Source of the DNA: Psychrobacter sp. 4Dc
Lineage (GTDB): Bacteria; Pseudomonadota; Gammaproteobacteria; Pseudomonadales; Moraxellaceae
Length of the DNA: 64,000 nucleotides
Reading direction: 5' to 3'
NCBI RefSeq assembly: GCF_002836715.1
Contig: NZ_PJAT01000006.1
Span: forward strand, 16,703 to 80,702
The notes under the pieces: model-generated
The model's input: the letters and a program-made list of their open reading frames with translations, nothing else
Databases searched by the model: none
What the model was told of the DNA's origin: nothing
Translations under genes and position numbers: made by a program
Part shown: positions 48,023 through 57,867 of the stretch, piece after piece
How positions within the stretch are numbered: the stretch's first letter is position 1
Layout: each line of letters opens with the position of its first letter

Positions 48023-49513
48023 ATGAATAAACAATCTGGCACGACCACTGACGATACCCCGAAAGAAGTCACACGTAAAGTATCTGTCGCTATTATTGGC
48101 GCGGGTACCGCAGGTCAAAACGCTTTTCGCCAAGCGAGTAAAATCAAAGATGACGTAGTCATTATTAATGAAGGGTTTTGGACCACGACCTGTATTGCGG
48201 TCGGCTGTATGCCTAGTAAGCTGTTAATTGCAGCTGCTGATCGCGCACATGATGCCAACCATTCTGCTGAATTTGGTATCCATGCGACCGCGCAAATCGA
48301 TGGCAAACGAGTCATGGAGCGTGTGCGTGACGAACGCAGTCATTTTGCTAGCTATATTAAAAAGCAAGTAGATAGCTGGCCTGATCATAAGAAAATCGAC
48401 GGTCGTGCTCGTATTAATGAGCAAGGGCTAATCGAAGTTAATGATGAGCTGATTGCTGCTGAGCAAATCATTGTCGCCACTGGTAGCTCGCCATTTATTC
48501 CTGATGGATGGGCGGATAAGCTGGGTGATACCATGCTGACGTCTGATAGTGTCTTTGAACTTGAAGACTTACCAAGAACGATGGCTGTCGTCGGTGCTGG
48601 TGCCATCGGTCTAGAGCTTGCACAAGCATTCACACGTTTAGGCGTAGAAGTCACGCTGCTAAACCGTGCCAAACAAGTGGCTGGTTTGAAAGACGATGAT
48701 ATTAATAATAAAGCCATGGATTGCTTAAGTCATGAATTGACCATGCATCTAGGCAGTGAAATTACCGATGTAGGTACAACAGCAGATGACGGTAATAAAA
48801 GTGCGTTTATCAAATATGAAGACAGCGCTGGTGAGTCTCAGCAATGGCAAGGTGAGTACGTCTTAGTTGCTACTGGTCGTCGCAACAATATTAAGCAGCT
48901 AGGTGTCGAAAACTTAGGTGTTGAGCTAGACGATAAGAACCGTCCAAAAGATTTAAGTAAAAAAACAGGTCAGATTGGCGACTTAAACGTCTATATCGTT
49001 GGTGATGCCAATGCTAATATTCCGTTATTGCATGTGGCCAGCGATGAAGGCTATAGTGCAGGTAGCATGGTCTGCGAAAATACAGAAGCGGCCTATATTC
49101 GCCCACCTGCGACGCCGTTTTCTATCGTATTTTGCTCACCGCAAATCGTCAATGTTGGTATGTCGCTACCAGAGATTCAAAAAGATTCAGAACTCGAATT
49201 TGTTATCGGTAGTGTGAGCTTTGATAATCAAGGACGTAGCCGTGTAATGGGTGTCAACTGCGGCTTACTACATATCTATGGCTGTAAAAAGACAGACAGA
49301 ATTTTAGGCGCCAGTATGGTCGGCCCTGATGCTGAATATATCGGTCATATACTTGCTACGGCGATTACCAATGATCTGAGTATTAAAGACATGCTCGACA
49401 CCCCTTTTTATCATCCAACGATACTAGAGGGTCTACGTACGGCGCTACGTGATGTTCAATATAAAATGGAAATACCTTTCCAGTCTCTAGATGCCCAAAA
49501 GGATAATTCTTAA
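48023..49513 (+). CDS. Dihydrolipoyl dehydrogenase-like flavoprotein disulfide reductase
   Basis: About 496 residues. FAD-binding VAIIGAGTAGQNA at the N-terminus; redox-active disulfide CIAVGCMPSK (C-x4-C); NAD-binding GAGAIGLELAQAF; VATGSSPF and NVYIVGDANANIPLLHVASDEG; and a dimerisation domain with the C-terminal His-Pro of FYHPTILEGLRTALRD. It is the long form with about 25 residues added in front. Expected role: NADH-linked reduction of lipoyl or other disulfides. No E2 or 2-oxoacid dehydrogenase genes are adjacent. The frame opens at TTG 48002; ATG 48023 has AGAGA upstream. Confidence 0.85.
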   Translation: MNKQSGTTTDDTPKEVTRKVSVAIIGAGTAGQNAFRQASKIKDDVVIINEGFWTTTCIAVGCMPSKLLIAAADRAHDANHSAEFGIHATAQIDGKRVMERVRDERSHFASYIKKQVDSWPDHKKIDGRARINEQGLIEVNDELIAAEQIIVATGSSPFIPDGWADKLGDTMLTSDSVFELEDLPRTMAVVGAGAIGLELAQAFTRLGVEVTLLNRAKQVAGLKDDDINNKAMDCLSHELTMHLGSEITDVGTTADDGNKSAFIKYEDSAGESQQWQGEYVLVATGRRNNIKQLGVENLGVELDDKNRPKDLSKKTGQIGDLNVYIVGDANANIPLLHVASDEGYSAGSMVCENTEAAYIRPPATPFSIVFCSPQIVNVGMSLPEIQKDSELEFVIGSVSFDNQGRSRVMGVNCGLLHIYGCKKTDRILGASMVGPDAEYIGHILATAITNDLSIKDMLDTPFYHPTILEGLRTALRDVQYKMEIPFQSLDAQKDNS

Positions 49514-49660
49514 TCGACCATTTAGCTAAGTCCTCAATTCAGCAATGCTTTAAATCGCTAGTAACTAGTCTTAACTGTTGCTTTATTTGATTGCTTTGAC
49601 GATTTGAAGTAATTTATAAATAGATATTCGTTTACAACTTTTTGTACAAACACATCCTGC

Positions 49661-50857
49661 ATGGACGAAAAAATGCCAATCGCTAGTGTTACCGACTTTT
49701 TTAAAGAGATCGTTCGCGACTTACATACTAGCCTATATCTTGCTCTCGGCGGCTCTATAGATGAAGAGTCACTTAATTGGTCCTCTCAAGCAGTAGAACT
49801 GGCGAGCACTGGCATCAAAATCCTAATACTGCTTGCGGTATTGGGATTTTTTTATTGGTTGGCCAACTATATCCTTAGACAAAGCCGTGCCAAAATTCGA
49901 TTAAATGAGCGCCGCACCAAGATTGTCCGTTCAGTTTTGCGCTATGTCTGGATTGTCGCCAGTCTGATAGCGATTATGAGTCAGATAAACTTTGAGCCAG
50001 AAACCATCAAAGCCACCGCGAAGGCAAGCACTTGGGCAGGTATCTATTACGTACTTTGGGCATCATCAGGACAAATCATTCACAGAGTCCTACAGCATTA
50101 TGGTCTCAATGCTTCCATAGAGCAGCTACTCAAAAATATTTTATCTGTACTACTATTGGTACTCGGGCTTGCCAGCGTCATGGCGCAATTTGGCTTCGAC
50201 ATTGTATCGTTAGTGGCGGGTTTGGGTATTGTTGGTTTGGCGGTTGGTTTCGCCGCTCAGTCTACCCTTGCTAATTTTATCGCTGGTATCACCATTCTGC
50301 TTGAGCAGTCTTTTCAAGTCGGTGATTGGATTCATATCAATGATAATGAAGGGCGGGTGGTACTCATCGCGTTACGCACCACTCATATTCTCACTCGAGA
50401 CAATATCACTGTCATTATCCCGAACTCCAATGTTGCCTCATCAGAAGTCATCAACCTGACTTCCAAAAACTTTATCCGTTTTGATATTCGTGTACGTATC
50501 GCGTTCGAAGATGATATTGAGACAGCTCGCAAGGAAATCTTGCAAGTACTCAGCGATACCGATGCGGTGCTTAATCGTCCTGAGACTTCAGCGACCGTGG
50601 CAGAAATCGGGGAGTACGGGGTATTTTTTATCGTACGTTTTTGGGTCAAACCAGCAGCCGTTGCCCGCATACCCAAAATCAAAGAAGTGCTGCAAGAAGA
50701 GATTAAAATTGCGTTTGATGCGGCTAATATTTCTACGCCCTATCCGCATATGCGATTGCTGATGCCAAAGGATGTTGACTACCCTATTGCAACCAAACCC
50801 TTTGCGACCACCACTCAAATCGTCCCAGAGGAATTACCACTGACGAAGGGTGAATAG
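49661..50857 (+). CDS. Mechanosensitive channel, MscS family
   Basis: 398 residues. A few N-terminal membrane segments (about 45-70, 90-110, 125-150, 160-185), then the pore helix GLGIVGLAVGFAAQSTLANFIAGITILLEQSF and the cytoplasmic beta domain FQVGDWIHINDNEGRVVLIALRTTHILTRDNITVIIPNSNVAS. Longer than MscS, with extra N-terminal helices. The first ATG has no clear ribosome site; ATG 49673 has GGAC eight bases upstream and may be the real start. Confidence 0.92.
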   Translation: MDEKMPIASVTDFFKEIVRDLHTSLYLALGGSIDEESLNWSSQAVELASTGIKILILLAVLGFFYWLANYILRQSRAKIRLNERRTKIVRSVLRYVWIVASLIAIMSQINFEPETIKATAKASTWAGIYYVLWASSGQIIHRVLQHYGLNASIEQLLKNILSVLLLVLGLASVMAQFGFDIVSLVAGLGIVGLAVGFAAQSTLANFIAGITILLEQSFQVGDWIHINDNEGRVVLIALRTTHILTRDNITVIIPNSNVASSEVINLTSKNFIRFDIRVRIAFEDDIETARKEILQVLSDTDAVLNRPETSATVAEIGEYGVFFIVRFWVKPAAVARIPKIKEVLQEEIKIAFDAANISTPYPHMRLLMPKDVDYPIATKPFATTTQIVPEELPLTKGE

Positions 50858-51007
50858 AGAATTTATTGTCACGTATTTAACTATCACATCTTAAAATCTT
50901 AAACACGGCTACTTTGAACCATCCTACTGTGAATTATGGTAAAATTGCCGGTTACACCAATTATCTTATTATTTGCTTTTTTGTCAATTTAGCCCACAGG
51001 TACCCGT

Positions 51008-53314
51008 ATGACCGAACAAACCGCGCCCGCATCTCTAACAGCAGCTTCACCAGAGTTGTCGCTTGATCTTATTATTACCTGTGCCGATGGGCTTGAGGCA
51101 CCACTGCAGACTGAGCTAACCAGTTTTGGCATTGACAGCGAAATCAAAAGTACCGGCCGTTTAGCCGTAACTGGTGGCTTGCGTGAGCTATATACTATTT
51201 GCCTATGGTCACGCGTGGCCTCGCGGGTATTGATGCTGATTAAACGTAAAAACATCAATGCAGAATATGACGTTGCGGAGCAGCTATATGGCTTGGCAAA
51301 ATCGGTCAATTGGACTGAGCAGTTTAGCCTAGAGCAAACCTTTGCTATTCGTCTGTCTGTCGATAAGCGTGTCGCCGTCAGTCAGCAGTTTGCCATGCTA
51401 CGTATCAAAGATGCGATTGCCGATACGTTTAACGAAGTTTACGACAGCCGTCCTAACGTCGATAGTAAAAACCCAGACTTCTCTGTTTTTGCAACTATCA
51501 ATGATAAGCAAGCAGAGCTGTATCTAGATTTATCAGGTACCAGTTTGCATCGCCGTGGTTACCGTGTGGCCATGACAGAAGCACCATTAAAAGAAAACTT
51601 AGCAGCTGCCCTACTTTATAGTGCTGGTTGGCACAAGAAAAATGAAGCTGGCGATGCACCTTTCTATAATGCGTTAATTGACCCAATGTGCGGCTCTGGA
51701 ACTTTCCTTATTGAAGCGCTATTGATGCATTGCGACTATGCCGTGGGCATCGACAAAGCTGCCAATCAATTTGGTTTTTATCAGTGGCAGCATCATGACG
51801 AGACGTTATGGCAAGAAATGATCGATGATGCTCAAACACGTTTCCGTGAAGCATTAGAGATTGCCAATGAGCAGCCTGATACATTGCCGCTTATGCTGGG
51901 CTTTGATGCTGATAGTGGTGCGATTCTTGCTACAGAGAAAAACCTTATTGCCGCAGGTTTACAAGACCTTTTACCGCTACTAGATATCGAACATCGTGCG
52001 CTTGACCAACTTAGTAACGTGCTCAAGCCATTAGTCAATGATGGTCGATTGAGCAATCCTTTGGTCATTACCAACCCACCATATGGTGAGCGTTTGGGTG
52101 ATGAAGAAATGATTAAGCCGTTGTATCAAGCGATTGGGCTGATATTGCAAGACAGCTTTGCCGGTAGTGGCATTGACCCGATGCTTGGCATATTGGCCTC
52201 TCATGTCGAACAAGTAGATATTCTACCGATTAAAGAACCAAAAACCTTACGCTGTCATAATGGTGCTATTACCGTCTATTTCCGCTACGGAACGCTTATC
52301 GCTGGACAAACTGGCAATCTTGTTAGTCGTTTTGAGAAACGCGAGATTGAAGTAGAAGATGGTCAAGACTTTATTAATCGTCTGCAAAAAAACCTTGCTA
52401 AGCTCAAGAAATTGGCCAAAAAAGACAACGTAAGCAACATTCGTGTATACGATGCTGATTTACCTGATTTTAAAGTCGCGATTGATTTATATGGTGATTA
52501 TGCGCATGTGCAAGAATATGCACCACCAAAGACCATCCCACCTGAAACTGCGAAGAAACGTTTTAATTTGGCATTGATGGGTATCCGTGAAGTCTTTGAT
52601 ATTAACCGTGAACAGATCTTTATCAAAACGCGTGCCCGTCAGTCTGGCAACGATCAGTACAGCAAGCAGAACACCACAGAAAAACGTGGTAAGTTTCATG
52701 TTGCGCGCGAAGATGGTGCCTATCTGTATGTCAACTTTACAGATTATTTAGATACTGGTCTGTTTATCGATCACCGTAATATGCGTGCTCGTATCAAGGA
52801 CAACAGCCGCGGTAAAGCAGTACTTAACCTGTTCGCTTATACTTGTACTGCAAGTGTGCATGCAGCGCTTGCTGGTGCGAAAAAAGTCACTAGCGTCGAT
52901 TTGTCACAGAACTATCTAGATTGGGGTAAACAAAACTTTGTCTTGAACGGTTTGGACGTTAGCCGCAATAAATACCAATTCGTTGCTGCCGATATCTTTG
53001 AGTGGATTAAAGACAATACCGAACAGTTCGATGTTATCTTTATTGATCCACCGACCTTCTCAAACTCTAAGAAGTTTCAAGGTACTTTTGATGTGCAACG
53101 TGACCATGCTGCACTGATTAATCGTGCCATGAACCGCCTCACCTCTGATGGCGTCTTATACTTCTCTAACAACTTTACGCGTTTTGAGTTAGATGAGCAG
53201 TTGACTCAGCGTTATGACATCATTGATATCACGCAAAAAACCATTGGCTTTGATTTTAATATCAAAAAGCCGATTCATCAAAGCTTTGAGATTCGTCATC
53301 GTCAAAGTCTATAA
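51008..53314 (+). CDS. rlmL: Bifunctional 23S rRNA methyltransferase RlmK/RlmL
   Basis: 768 residues, full length for the fused enzyme that makes m2G2445 and m7G2069 in 23S rRNA. THUMP domain in the first 170 residues; RlmL methyltransferase with DPMCGSGTFLIEALL and NPPYGERLGD; RlmK methyltransferase with LNLFAYTCTASVHAALAGAKKVTSVDLS and FIDPPTFSNSK. Hydrophilic N-terminal extension of about 15 residues. Monocistronic. Confidence 0.96.
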   Translation: MTEQTAPASLTAASPELSLDLIITCADGLEAPLQTELTSFGIDSEIKSTGRLAVTGGLRELYTICLWSRVASRVLMLIKRKNINAEYDVAEQLYGLAKSVNWTEQFSLEQTFAIRLSVDKRVAVSQQFAMLRIKDAIADTFNEVYDSRPNVDSKNPDFSVFATINDKQAELYLDLSGTSLHRRGYRVAMTEAPLKENLAAALLYSAGWHKKNEAGDAPFYNALIDPMCGSGTFLIEALLMHCDYAVGIDKAANQFGFYQWQHHDETLWQEMIDDAQTRFREALEIANEQPDTLPLMLGFDADSGAILATEKNLIAAGLQDLLPLLDIEHRALDQLSNVLKPLVNDGRLSNPLVITNPPYGERLGDEEMIKPLYQAIGLILQDSFAGSGIDPMLGILASHVEQVDILPIKEPKTLRCHNGAITVYFRYGTLIAGQTGNLVSRFEKREIEVEDGQDFINRLQKNLAKLKKLAKKDNVSNIRVYDADLPDFKVAIDLYGDYAHVQEYAPPKTIPPETAKKRFNLALMGIREVFDINREQIFIKTRARQSGNDQYSKQNTTEKRGKFHVAREDGAYLYVNFTDYLDTGLFIDHRNMRARIKDNSRGKAVLNLFAYTCTASVHAALAGAKKVTSVDLSQNYLDWGKQNFVLNGLDVSRNKYQFVAADIFEWIKDNTEQFDVIFIDPPTFSNSKKFQGTFDVQRDHAALINRAMNRLTSDGVLYFSNNFTRFELDEQLTQRYDIIDITQKTIGFDFNIKKPIHQSFEIRHRQSL

Positions 53315-53317
53315 TTC

Positions 53318-53416
53318 GAAGTTTCAGATTTATAGTTTAGAATCTAAAGTCCGTAAATAGGATTTTGATAAATAAAACTATAGATTTATAGTGGCAGCAT
53401 AAGTACCTGAAACTTC
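53318..53416. repeat. 99-base inverted-repeat structure in the rlmL 3' region
   Basis: GAAGTTTCAG (53318-53327) and CTGAAACTTC (53407-53416) are exact complements; inside, TATAGTTT and AAACTATA also pair. Very AT-rich between. Might be a small non-autonomous element or a 3'-UTR fold. Confidence 0.45.
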
Positions 53417-53447
53417 TGTTTTTTGCCAAATGTATATGAAATATAAC

Positions 53448-53481
53448 AATGGCCCAATCAGCTTTGATTGGGCCATTTTTT
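53448..53481 (+). terminator. Intrinsic terminator after rlmL
   Basis: AATGGCCCAATCA, GCTT loop, TGATTGGGCCATT then T-run. Separates rlmL from the Ter block. Confidence 0.92.
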
Positions 53482-53593
53482 GTTGCTATGATAGAGCGTT
53501 ACTAGGCGATGGATTTGCGCAGTTATTGCGTAAGCATCGCCTTTTTTCGATGACCTTATAAAACCACTAACGTCTAATAAAAAGGATAACACC

Positions 53594-54169
53594 ATGGCTT
53601 TATCACTTAATAAAGGCGGTAATTTATCGCTAACGAAAACCGACCCAAATTTAACCAAGTTACTTATCGGTCTTGGTTGGGATGAGCGCGCCACTTCTGG
53701 TGCGGAGTTCGATCTTGATGCTAGCGTATTTTTGCTAAATGGCGCGGGTAAAGTACGCGGCGATCATGACTTTATTTTCTATAATCAGCTGAAGTCTGAC
53801 AATGGCGCTGTCGAGCATACTGGTGACAACCGTACTGGCGAAGGCGATGGTGATGATGAAGTTATCAAAGTAAATCTCACTCAAGTACCTGCAGACGTAG
53901 ATAAAGTAGTCGTGACGGTGACTATTCATGATGCTGCAGCGCGTAGCCAGAACTTTGGTCAGGTCGCCAATGCCTTTATCCGTGTTGTTAATGAAGAAAC
54001 AGGCACTGAAGTCGTACGTTTTGATTTAGCAGAAGACTACTCTGTAGAGACAGCAATGGTGTTTGGCGAAGTATATCGTCACAATGGTGAATGGAAATTC
54101 CGCGCTGTTGGTCAAGGCTATTCAGGCGGTTTGCAAGCGATGTGTCAGCAATACGGTGTCGATATTTAA
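53594..54169 (+). CDS. TerD family protein 1
   Basis: 191 residues, one TerD (calcium-binding beta-sandwich) domain. [21 protein letters not shown] (29-49) and the acidic loop [15 protein letters not shown] (75-89) hold the expected calcium-ligand residues. TerD proteins are cytoplasmic and are linked to tellurite, phage and chemical-stress tolerance. AAGGAT before the ATG. Closely similar in length and loop to TerD 2 at 57.1 kb, so a duplication. Followed by a terminator and the DUF475 membrane gene. Confidence 0.93.
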   Translation: MALSLNKGGNLSLTKTDPNLTKLLIGLGWDERATSGAEFDLDASVFLLNGAGKVRGDHDFIFYNQLKSDNGAVEHTGDNRTGEGDGDDEVIKVNLTQVPADVDKVVVTVTIHDAAARSQNFGQVANAFIRVVNEETGTEVVRFDLAEDYSVETAMVFGEVYRHNGEWKFRAVGQGYSGGLQAMCQQYGVDI

Positions 54170-54310
54170 AACCATTATTTACTGGTCTTTAGTCAGTTAT
54201 TAGTCACCGTCATCACGTCCAAAATAGCAAACCGCCATCGTTGCAAATAGTCACAATTTTTAATGGCCAAATGACTAGTAATGCTTTACGTTTCGTTTAA
54301 AATTATGCAT

Positions 54311-54339
54311 AAAAAGTGGTTAGTAATAACCGCTTTTTT
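54311..54339 (+). terminator. Intrinsic terminator after terD 1
   Basis: AGTGGTTA, GTAA loop, TAACCGCT with one G-U pair, then six T. Confidence 0.75.
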
Positions 54340-54396
54340 GCGGTTCATGCCTATACTAGGTAGACCTTAGCTTTACGCAACCATACAGGATGTGTC

Positions 54397-55464
54397 ATGA
54401 GACATTTTTATTTAGACTTTATCTTCACCGCAATTGCTTTGGCAATAGCAGCATGGTGGGGATATTCACATGGTGGTATGGGTGGCATGATAGCCACTCT
54501 TTCTATTACCGCTATTTTGGCCGTCATGGAGATTTCATTATCTTTTGATAATGCGGTGGTCAATGCTTCAGTCCTTAAGGGCTGGGACGAATTTTGGAAA
54601 AAGATATTTTTAACCGTTGGTATCCTAATCGCCGTATTCGGTATGCGATTGGTCTTCCCTATTGTCATCGTCGCGGTTACTGCTGACCTTGGTATGATGG
54701 AAGTCATCAACTTGGCTTTATATAGCCCTGAAGAGTACTCAGCAAGACTGATGGCACACCATGCGGAAATCTCAGCATTTGGTGGTATCTTCTTACTATT
54801 GGTATTCTTGAACTTTATTTTTGATGACAAAGATGTGCATTGGTTTGACTGGCTTGAGAGCCGTTTAGCCAAGCTAGGCAAAGTCGATGCCATGAGCGTA
54901 TTTGTAGCGCTTATCGTCTTGATGATTGCGGTATCGTGGGCTAATGCAGAGCAGTCAAGCGCTGTTCTAATCGCAGGTGTTTGGGGTATCTTGGTTTATC
55001 TGGGCGTACAGGTTGTATCAGGTATGCTTGAAGGTGATCTGGAAGAAGACCTAGAGAACGAAGAAAATGGTTCGGGCGCTGCGGCGACCAGTGCCATTAT
55101 GAAGGGCGGTATCATTGGTTTCTTATACTTAGAAGTCCTAGATGCTTCATTCAGTTTCGATGGTGTGATTGGCGCATTTGCAATCACCAATGACGTGATT
55201 GTTATCATGTTAGGTCTTGCAATTGGTGCGATGTTCGTACGTTCTATGACTATTTTCTTGGTAGACAAAGGCACGCTTGACGAGTTCATCTATCTTGAGC
55301 ATGGCGCACATTATGCCATCGGCGCATTGGCACTGATTATGCTATTGTCAGTGAAGTTCCATGTGCCAGAGATTATCACTGGTTTGATTGGTATTGCCTT
55401 TATTGGTTGGGCGCTGCTAGCGTCACTTCAGCATCGTAAAGCTGAGAAAGCAAGCCTAAACTAA
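54397..55464 (+). CDS. DUF475 / TerC-superfamily membrane protein
   Basis: 355 residues, about nine membrane helices. DUF475 branch of the TerC superfamily: ISLSFDNAVVNASVLKGWDEFWKKIFLTVGILIAVFGMRLVFPIVIV and later LEVLDASFSFDGVIGAFAITNDVIVIMLGLAIGAMFVRSMTIFLVDKGTLDEFIYLEHGAHYAIGALA. Conserved acidic residues inside membrane helices (SFDNA, SFDGV) suggest metal-ion transport, in line with proposed manganese export by TerC-type proteins. AGGA stands before the ATG. Confidence 0.9.
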   Translation: MRHFYLDFIFTAIALAIAAWWGYSHGGMGGMIATLSITAILAVMEISLSFDNAVVNASVLKGWDEFWKKIFLTVGILIAVFGMRLVFPIVIVAVTADLGMMEVINLALYSPEEYSARLMAHHAEISAFGGIFLLLVFLNFIFDDKDVHWFDWLESRLAKLGKVDAMSVFVALIVLMIAVSWANAEQSSAVLIAGVWGILVYLGVQVVSGMLEGDLEEDLENEENGSGAAATSAIMKGGIIGFLYLEVLDASFSFDGVIGAFAITNDVIVIMLGLAIGAMFVRSMTIFLVDKGTLDEFIYLEHGAHYAIGALALIMLLSVKFHVPEIITGLIGIAFIGWALLASLQHRKAEKASLN

Positions 55465-55506
55465 GGCGTGTTCTCAGTGTAGTCTGTATCTAGTTATACA
55501 TCTAAG

Positions 55507-55540
55507 CAGGTCATATCATCAGGTATGGCCTGTTTTTTTT
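55507..55540 (+). terminator. Intrinsic terminator after the DUF475 gene
   Basis: CAGGTCATA and TATGGCCTG (one G-U pair) followed by eight T. Confidence 0.88.
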
Positions 55541-55710
55541 CACATTATTTCGCCATACTGTTAGGTCTTGTGGAAGCCCCAAAATATCGGAATAACCCAT
55601 AATTAAGACAATCAATGGTTAAAATTACGTTTGCCCTGTTACTATTACCCTATCTTCAGTTAAAATCCTCGTCCTTAAATAAATTGTCGAAATAAGACCC
55701 TATAAACGAT

Positions 55711-56631
55711 ATGCAAAAAATTCTTGATGATATTGCCGCAGAGATGGCAAGAGAAACTGACCGCGGCAAAGTCGCAGATTATATCCCGCAATTGGCTCAT
55801 ATTGATCCTAATCAGTTCGGTATAGCCGTAGCGACTCCTGATGGGCATATGTATGCAGCAGGTGATGCAAGCACTCTGTTTTCCATCCAAAGTATCTCTA
55901 AGGTGTTTACCTTAACCATTGGTCTTGGCAAGCTAGGTGATACACTTTGGACACACGTCGGACGCGAACCATCTGGCGATCCTTTTAATTCAATTGTGAT
56001 GCTTGAGCATGAGTCTGGTCGACCGCGCAACCCATTTATCAATGCTGGTGCCATTGCCGTGGTGGATGCTATTATGATGGGGCATAAACCCAAAGAAACA
56101 CTGGGTGAAATCCTGCAGTTTGTTCACCTCATTGCAGATGATGAGTCAATTCGCTTTGATCATAAAGTAGCGGCTTCTGAGATGGCGCACAAGGACCGAA
56201 ATGCCTCTCTGGCGCACTTTATGAAATCCTTTGGTCGTTTAAGACACGATGTGGATAATGTATTAGGTACGTATTTTCATCAGTGCTCAATTGCAATGAA
56301 CTGCCAACAGTTGGCCAGTGCCGGTCTTTATTTAGTGTCTAATGGAGTTGATAAGCACTCAGGAGTACGTGTAATCAATGAAAAACGAGCACGCCGTATT
56401 AACTCATTGATGATGATGTGTGGTCATTATGATGGTTCTGGCGAATTTGCTTACCGCGTGGGCTTACCAGGCAAAAGTGGTGTTGGTGGCGGTATTTTGA
56501 CGATAGCACCTGGTAAAGGTTCTATCGCGGTCTGGTCACCAGGGCTTGATCATGTAGGTAACTCTAAGCTTGGACTAAAAGCACTAGAGCGCTTCGTACA
56601 AAAAACTGGCTGGTCGGTTTTTGCAGAATAA
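55711..56631 (+). CDS. glsA: Glutaminase
   Basis: 306 residues, typical for bacterial glutaminase B. Hydrolyses glutamine to glutamate and ammonia. Catalytic serine and lysine in [16 protein letters not shown] (S-x-x-K); other marks are [68 protein letters not shown]. The start ATG has no clear ribosome site. It sits between the DUF475 gene and TerD 2, on the same strand but bordered by terminators. Confidence 0.95.
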   Translation: MQKILDDIAAEMARETDRGKVADYIPQLAHIDPNQFGIAVATPDGHMYAAGDASTLFSIQSISKVFTLTIGLGKLGDTLWTHVGREPSGDPFNSIVMLEHESGRPRNPFINAGAIAVVDAIMMGHKPKETLGEILQFVHLIADDESIRFDHKVAASEMAHKDRNASLAHFMKSFGRLRHDVDNVLGTYFHQCSIAMNCQQLASAGLYLVSNGVDKHSGVRVINEKRARRINSLMMMCGHYDGSGEFAYRVGLPGKSGVGGGILTIAPGKGSIAVWSPGLDHVGNSKLGLKALERFVQKTGWSVFAE

Positions 56632-57085
56632 GAGATACATGTCTATTTGTCTAAATAGGTTTTTTATATAATGCCATGCTCTCATACTAGCTGCGAAGCA
56701 TACCTAAGCCATGAGTTAGTTTGTTCTAAGCCCATATAGTCAGTCGGTGTTCTTTAAAGCGATTGTTTTATCTAAGCTACCTTTGTGCTAAATCCCTTTT
56801 GTATGAAACATTACTTTTCATAACAATATCTTAACGACTATTGCTAAGTTGATTAGAAATTATCAAAGATACAGAAGTATTATGTCCCTTAGTAAGCATA
56901 TAGTAAGTGCACAAAATACGCCTTGCTTAGTGAGCAAACGCTTAGTATAGTAAAACGTAATGATATGCAGGGCATAGGATACAGGTAAGTTTTTATTATT
57001 TGCTCTGAGGTATCAGTCACTGCACAACTTTTAGTTTATTTTTTATCACTCAATCCACTTAACTATTAATCCAAAGGATATTTGT
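56632..57085. other. Intergenic region glsA to terD 2
   Basis: 454 bases. Apart from the weak terminator and short direct repeats of GCTTAGT near 56920-56945, nothing recognised. Should hold the terD 2 promoter. Confidence 0.5.
56643..56665 (+). terminator. Weak terminator after glsA
   Basis: CTATTT / AAATAG (6-bp stem) then a run of T. Confidence 0.45.
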
Positions 57086-57661
57086 ATGGCTATTAGCTTA
57101 ACAAAAGGCGGCAACGTAAACTTATCAAAAGAAGCGCCAGGTTTAACTAACATTACAGTCGGTCTAGGCTGGGATCCACGTGCCACTGACGGCCAAGAGT
57201 TTGACTTAGATGCAATCGGTTTCTTGATTAACGAAGCAGGCAAAGTCCGTAACGACCAAGATTTTATCTTTTTCAATAACCTAAAATCAGATAATGGCGC
57301 CGTTGAGCATACTGGTGATAACCGTACTGGCGAAGGCGATGGCGATGATGAGAAAATCAAAATCAATCTTGCGAGCATTCCAGCTGACGTCAACAAAGTA
57401 GCTATCTGCGCCATCATCTATGAAGGCCAAGCACGTAATCAAAACTTCGGTCAAGTTGGTGATGCTTATATCCGCGTTGTAAACGACAATGGCGAATCTG
57501 AAATCGCTCGTTACGACCTATCAGAAGACGGCAGTACTGAAACAGCAATGATTTTCGGTGAATTATATCGTCACAGCGGTGATTGGAAATTCCGTGCGGT
57601 TGGTCAAGGCTTCAGCGGTGGTCTTGGACCATTAGCAGCCTCTTATGGCGTAAATGTTTAA
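57086..57661 (+). CDS. TerD family protein 2
   Basis: 191 residues, same architecture and numbering as TerD 1: [21 protein letters not shown] (29-49) and [15 protein letters not shown] (75-89), ending [19 protein letters not shown]. Calcium-binding cytoplasmic stress protein. AAGGAT precedes the ATG. Followed by the structured spacer and the AIM24 gene. Confidence 0.94.
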   Translation: MAISLTKGGNVNLSKEAPGLTNITVGLGWDPRATDGQEFDLDAIGFLINEAGKVRNDQDFIFFNNLKSDNGAVEHTGDNRTGEGDGDDEKIKINLASIPADVNKVAICAIIYEGQARNQNFGQVGDAYIRVVNDNGESEIARYDLSEDGSTETAMIFGELYRHSGDWKFRAVGQGFSGGLGPLAASYGVNV

Positions 57662-57687
57662 CGTTAAAACCAACGTAAACGTTTAGC

Positions 57688-57782
57688 AAGCCAATTATCA
57701 TAACCAGATGTCTGGTTATGATCTAATGAGCCATCAAGTGTGCCCCTTTAACGCATTTGATGGCTTTAAATTTAATTGGCTT
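57688..57782. other. Candidate structured RNA, three-way junction
   Basis: Outer stem AAGCCAATTA (57688-57697) with TAATTGGCTT (57773-57782). Inside, hairpin A: TCATAACCAGA / TCTGGTTATGA (57698-57721), and hairpin B: AGCCATCAA (57729-57737) with TTGATGGCT (57757-57765), extended by G-U-containing pairs GTGTG / CGCAT. No T-run after the outer stem. No known family recognised. Confidence 0.55.
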
Positions 57783-57867
57783 ATCATTAAAATCTATAGA
57801 GCACCTAAAAGCACACGCACATATTAAGAGCATTTAACAAAGATATTAGAATAAGGATTTGCAAGCC

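Noticed and set aside
54408..54893. 161-codon minus-strand frame inside the DUF475 gene
   Set aside because: Shadow of a conserved membrane protein; no independent support.
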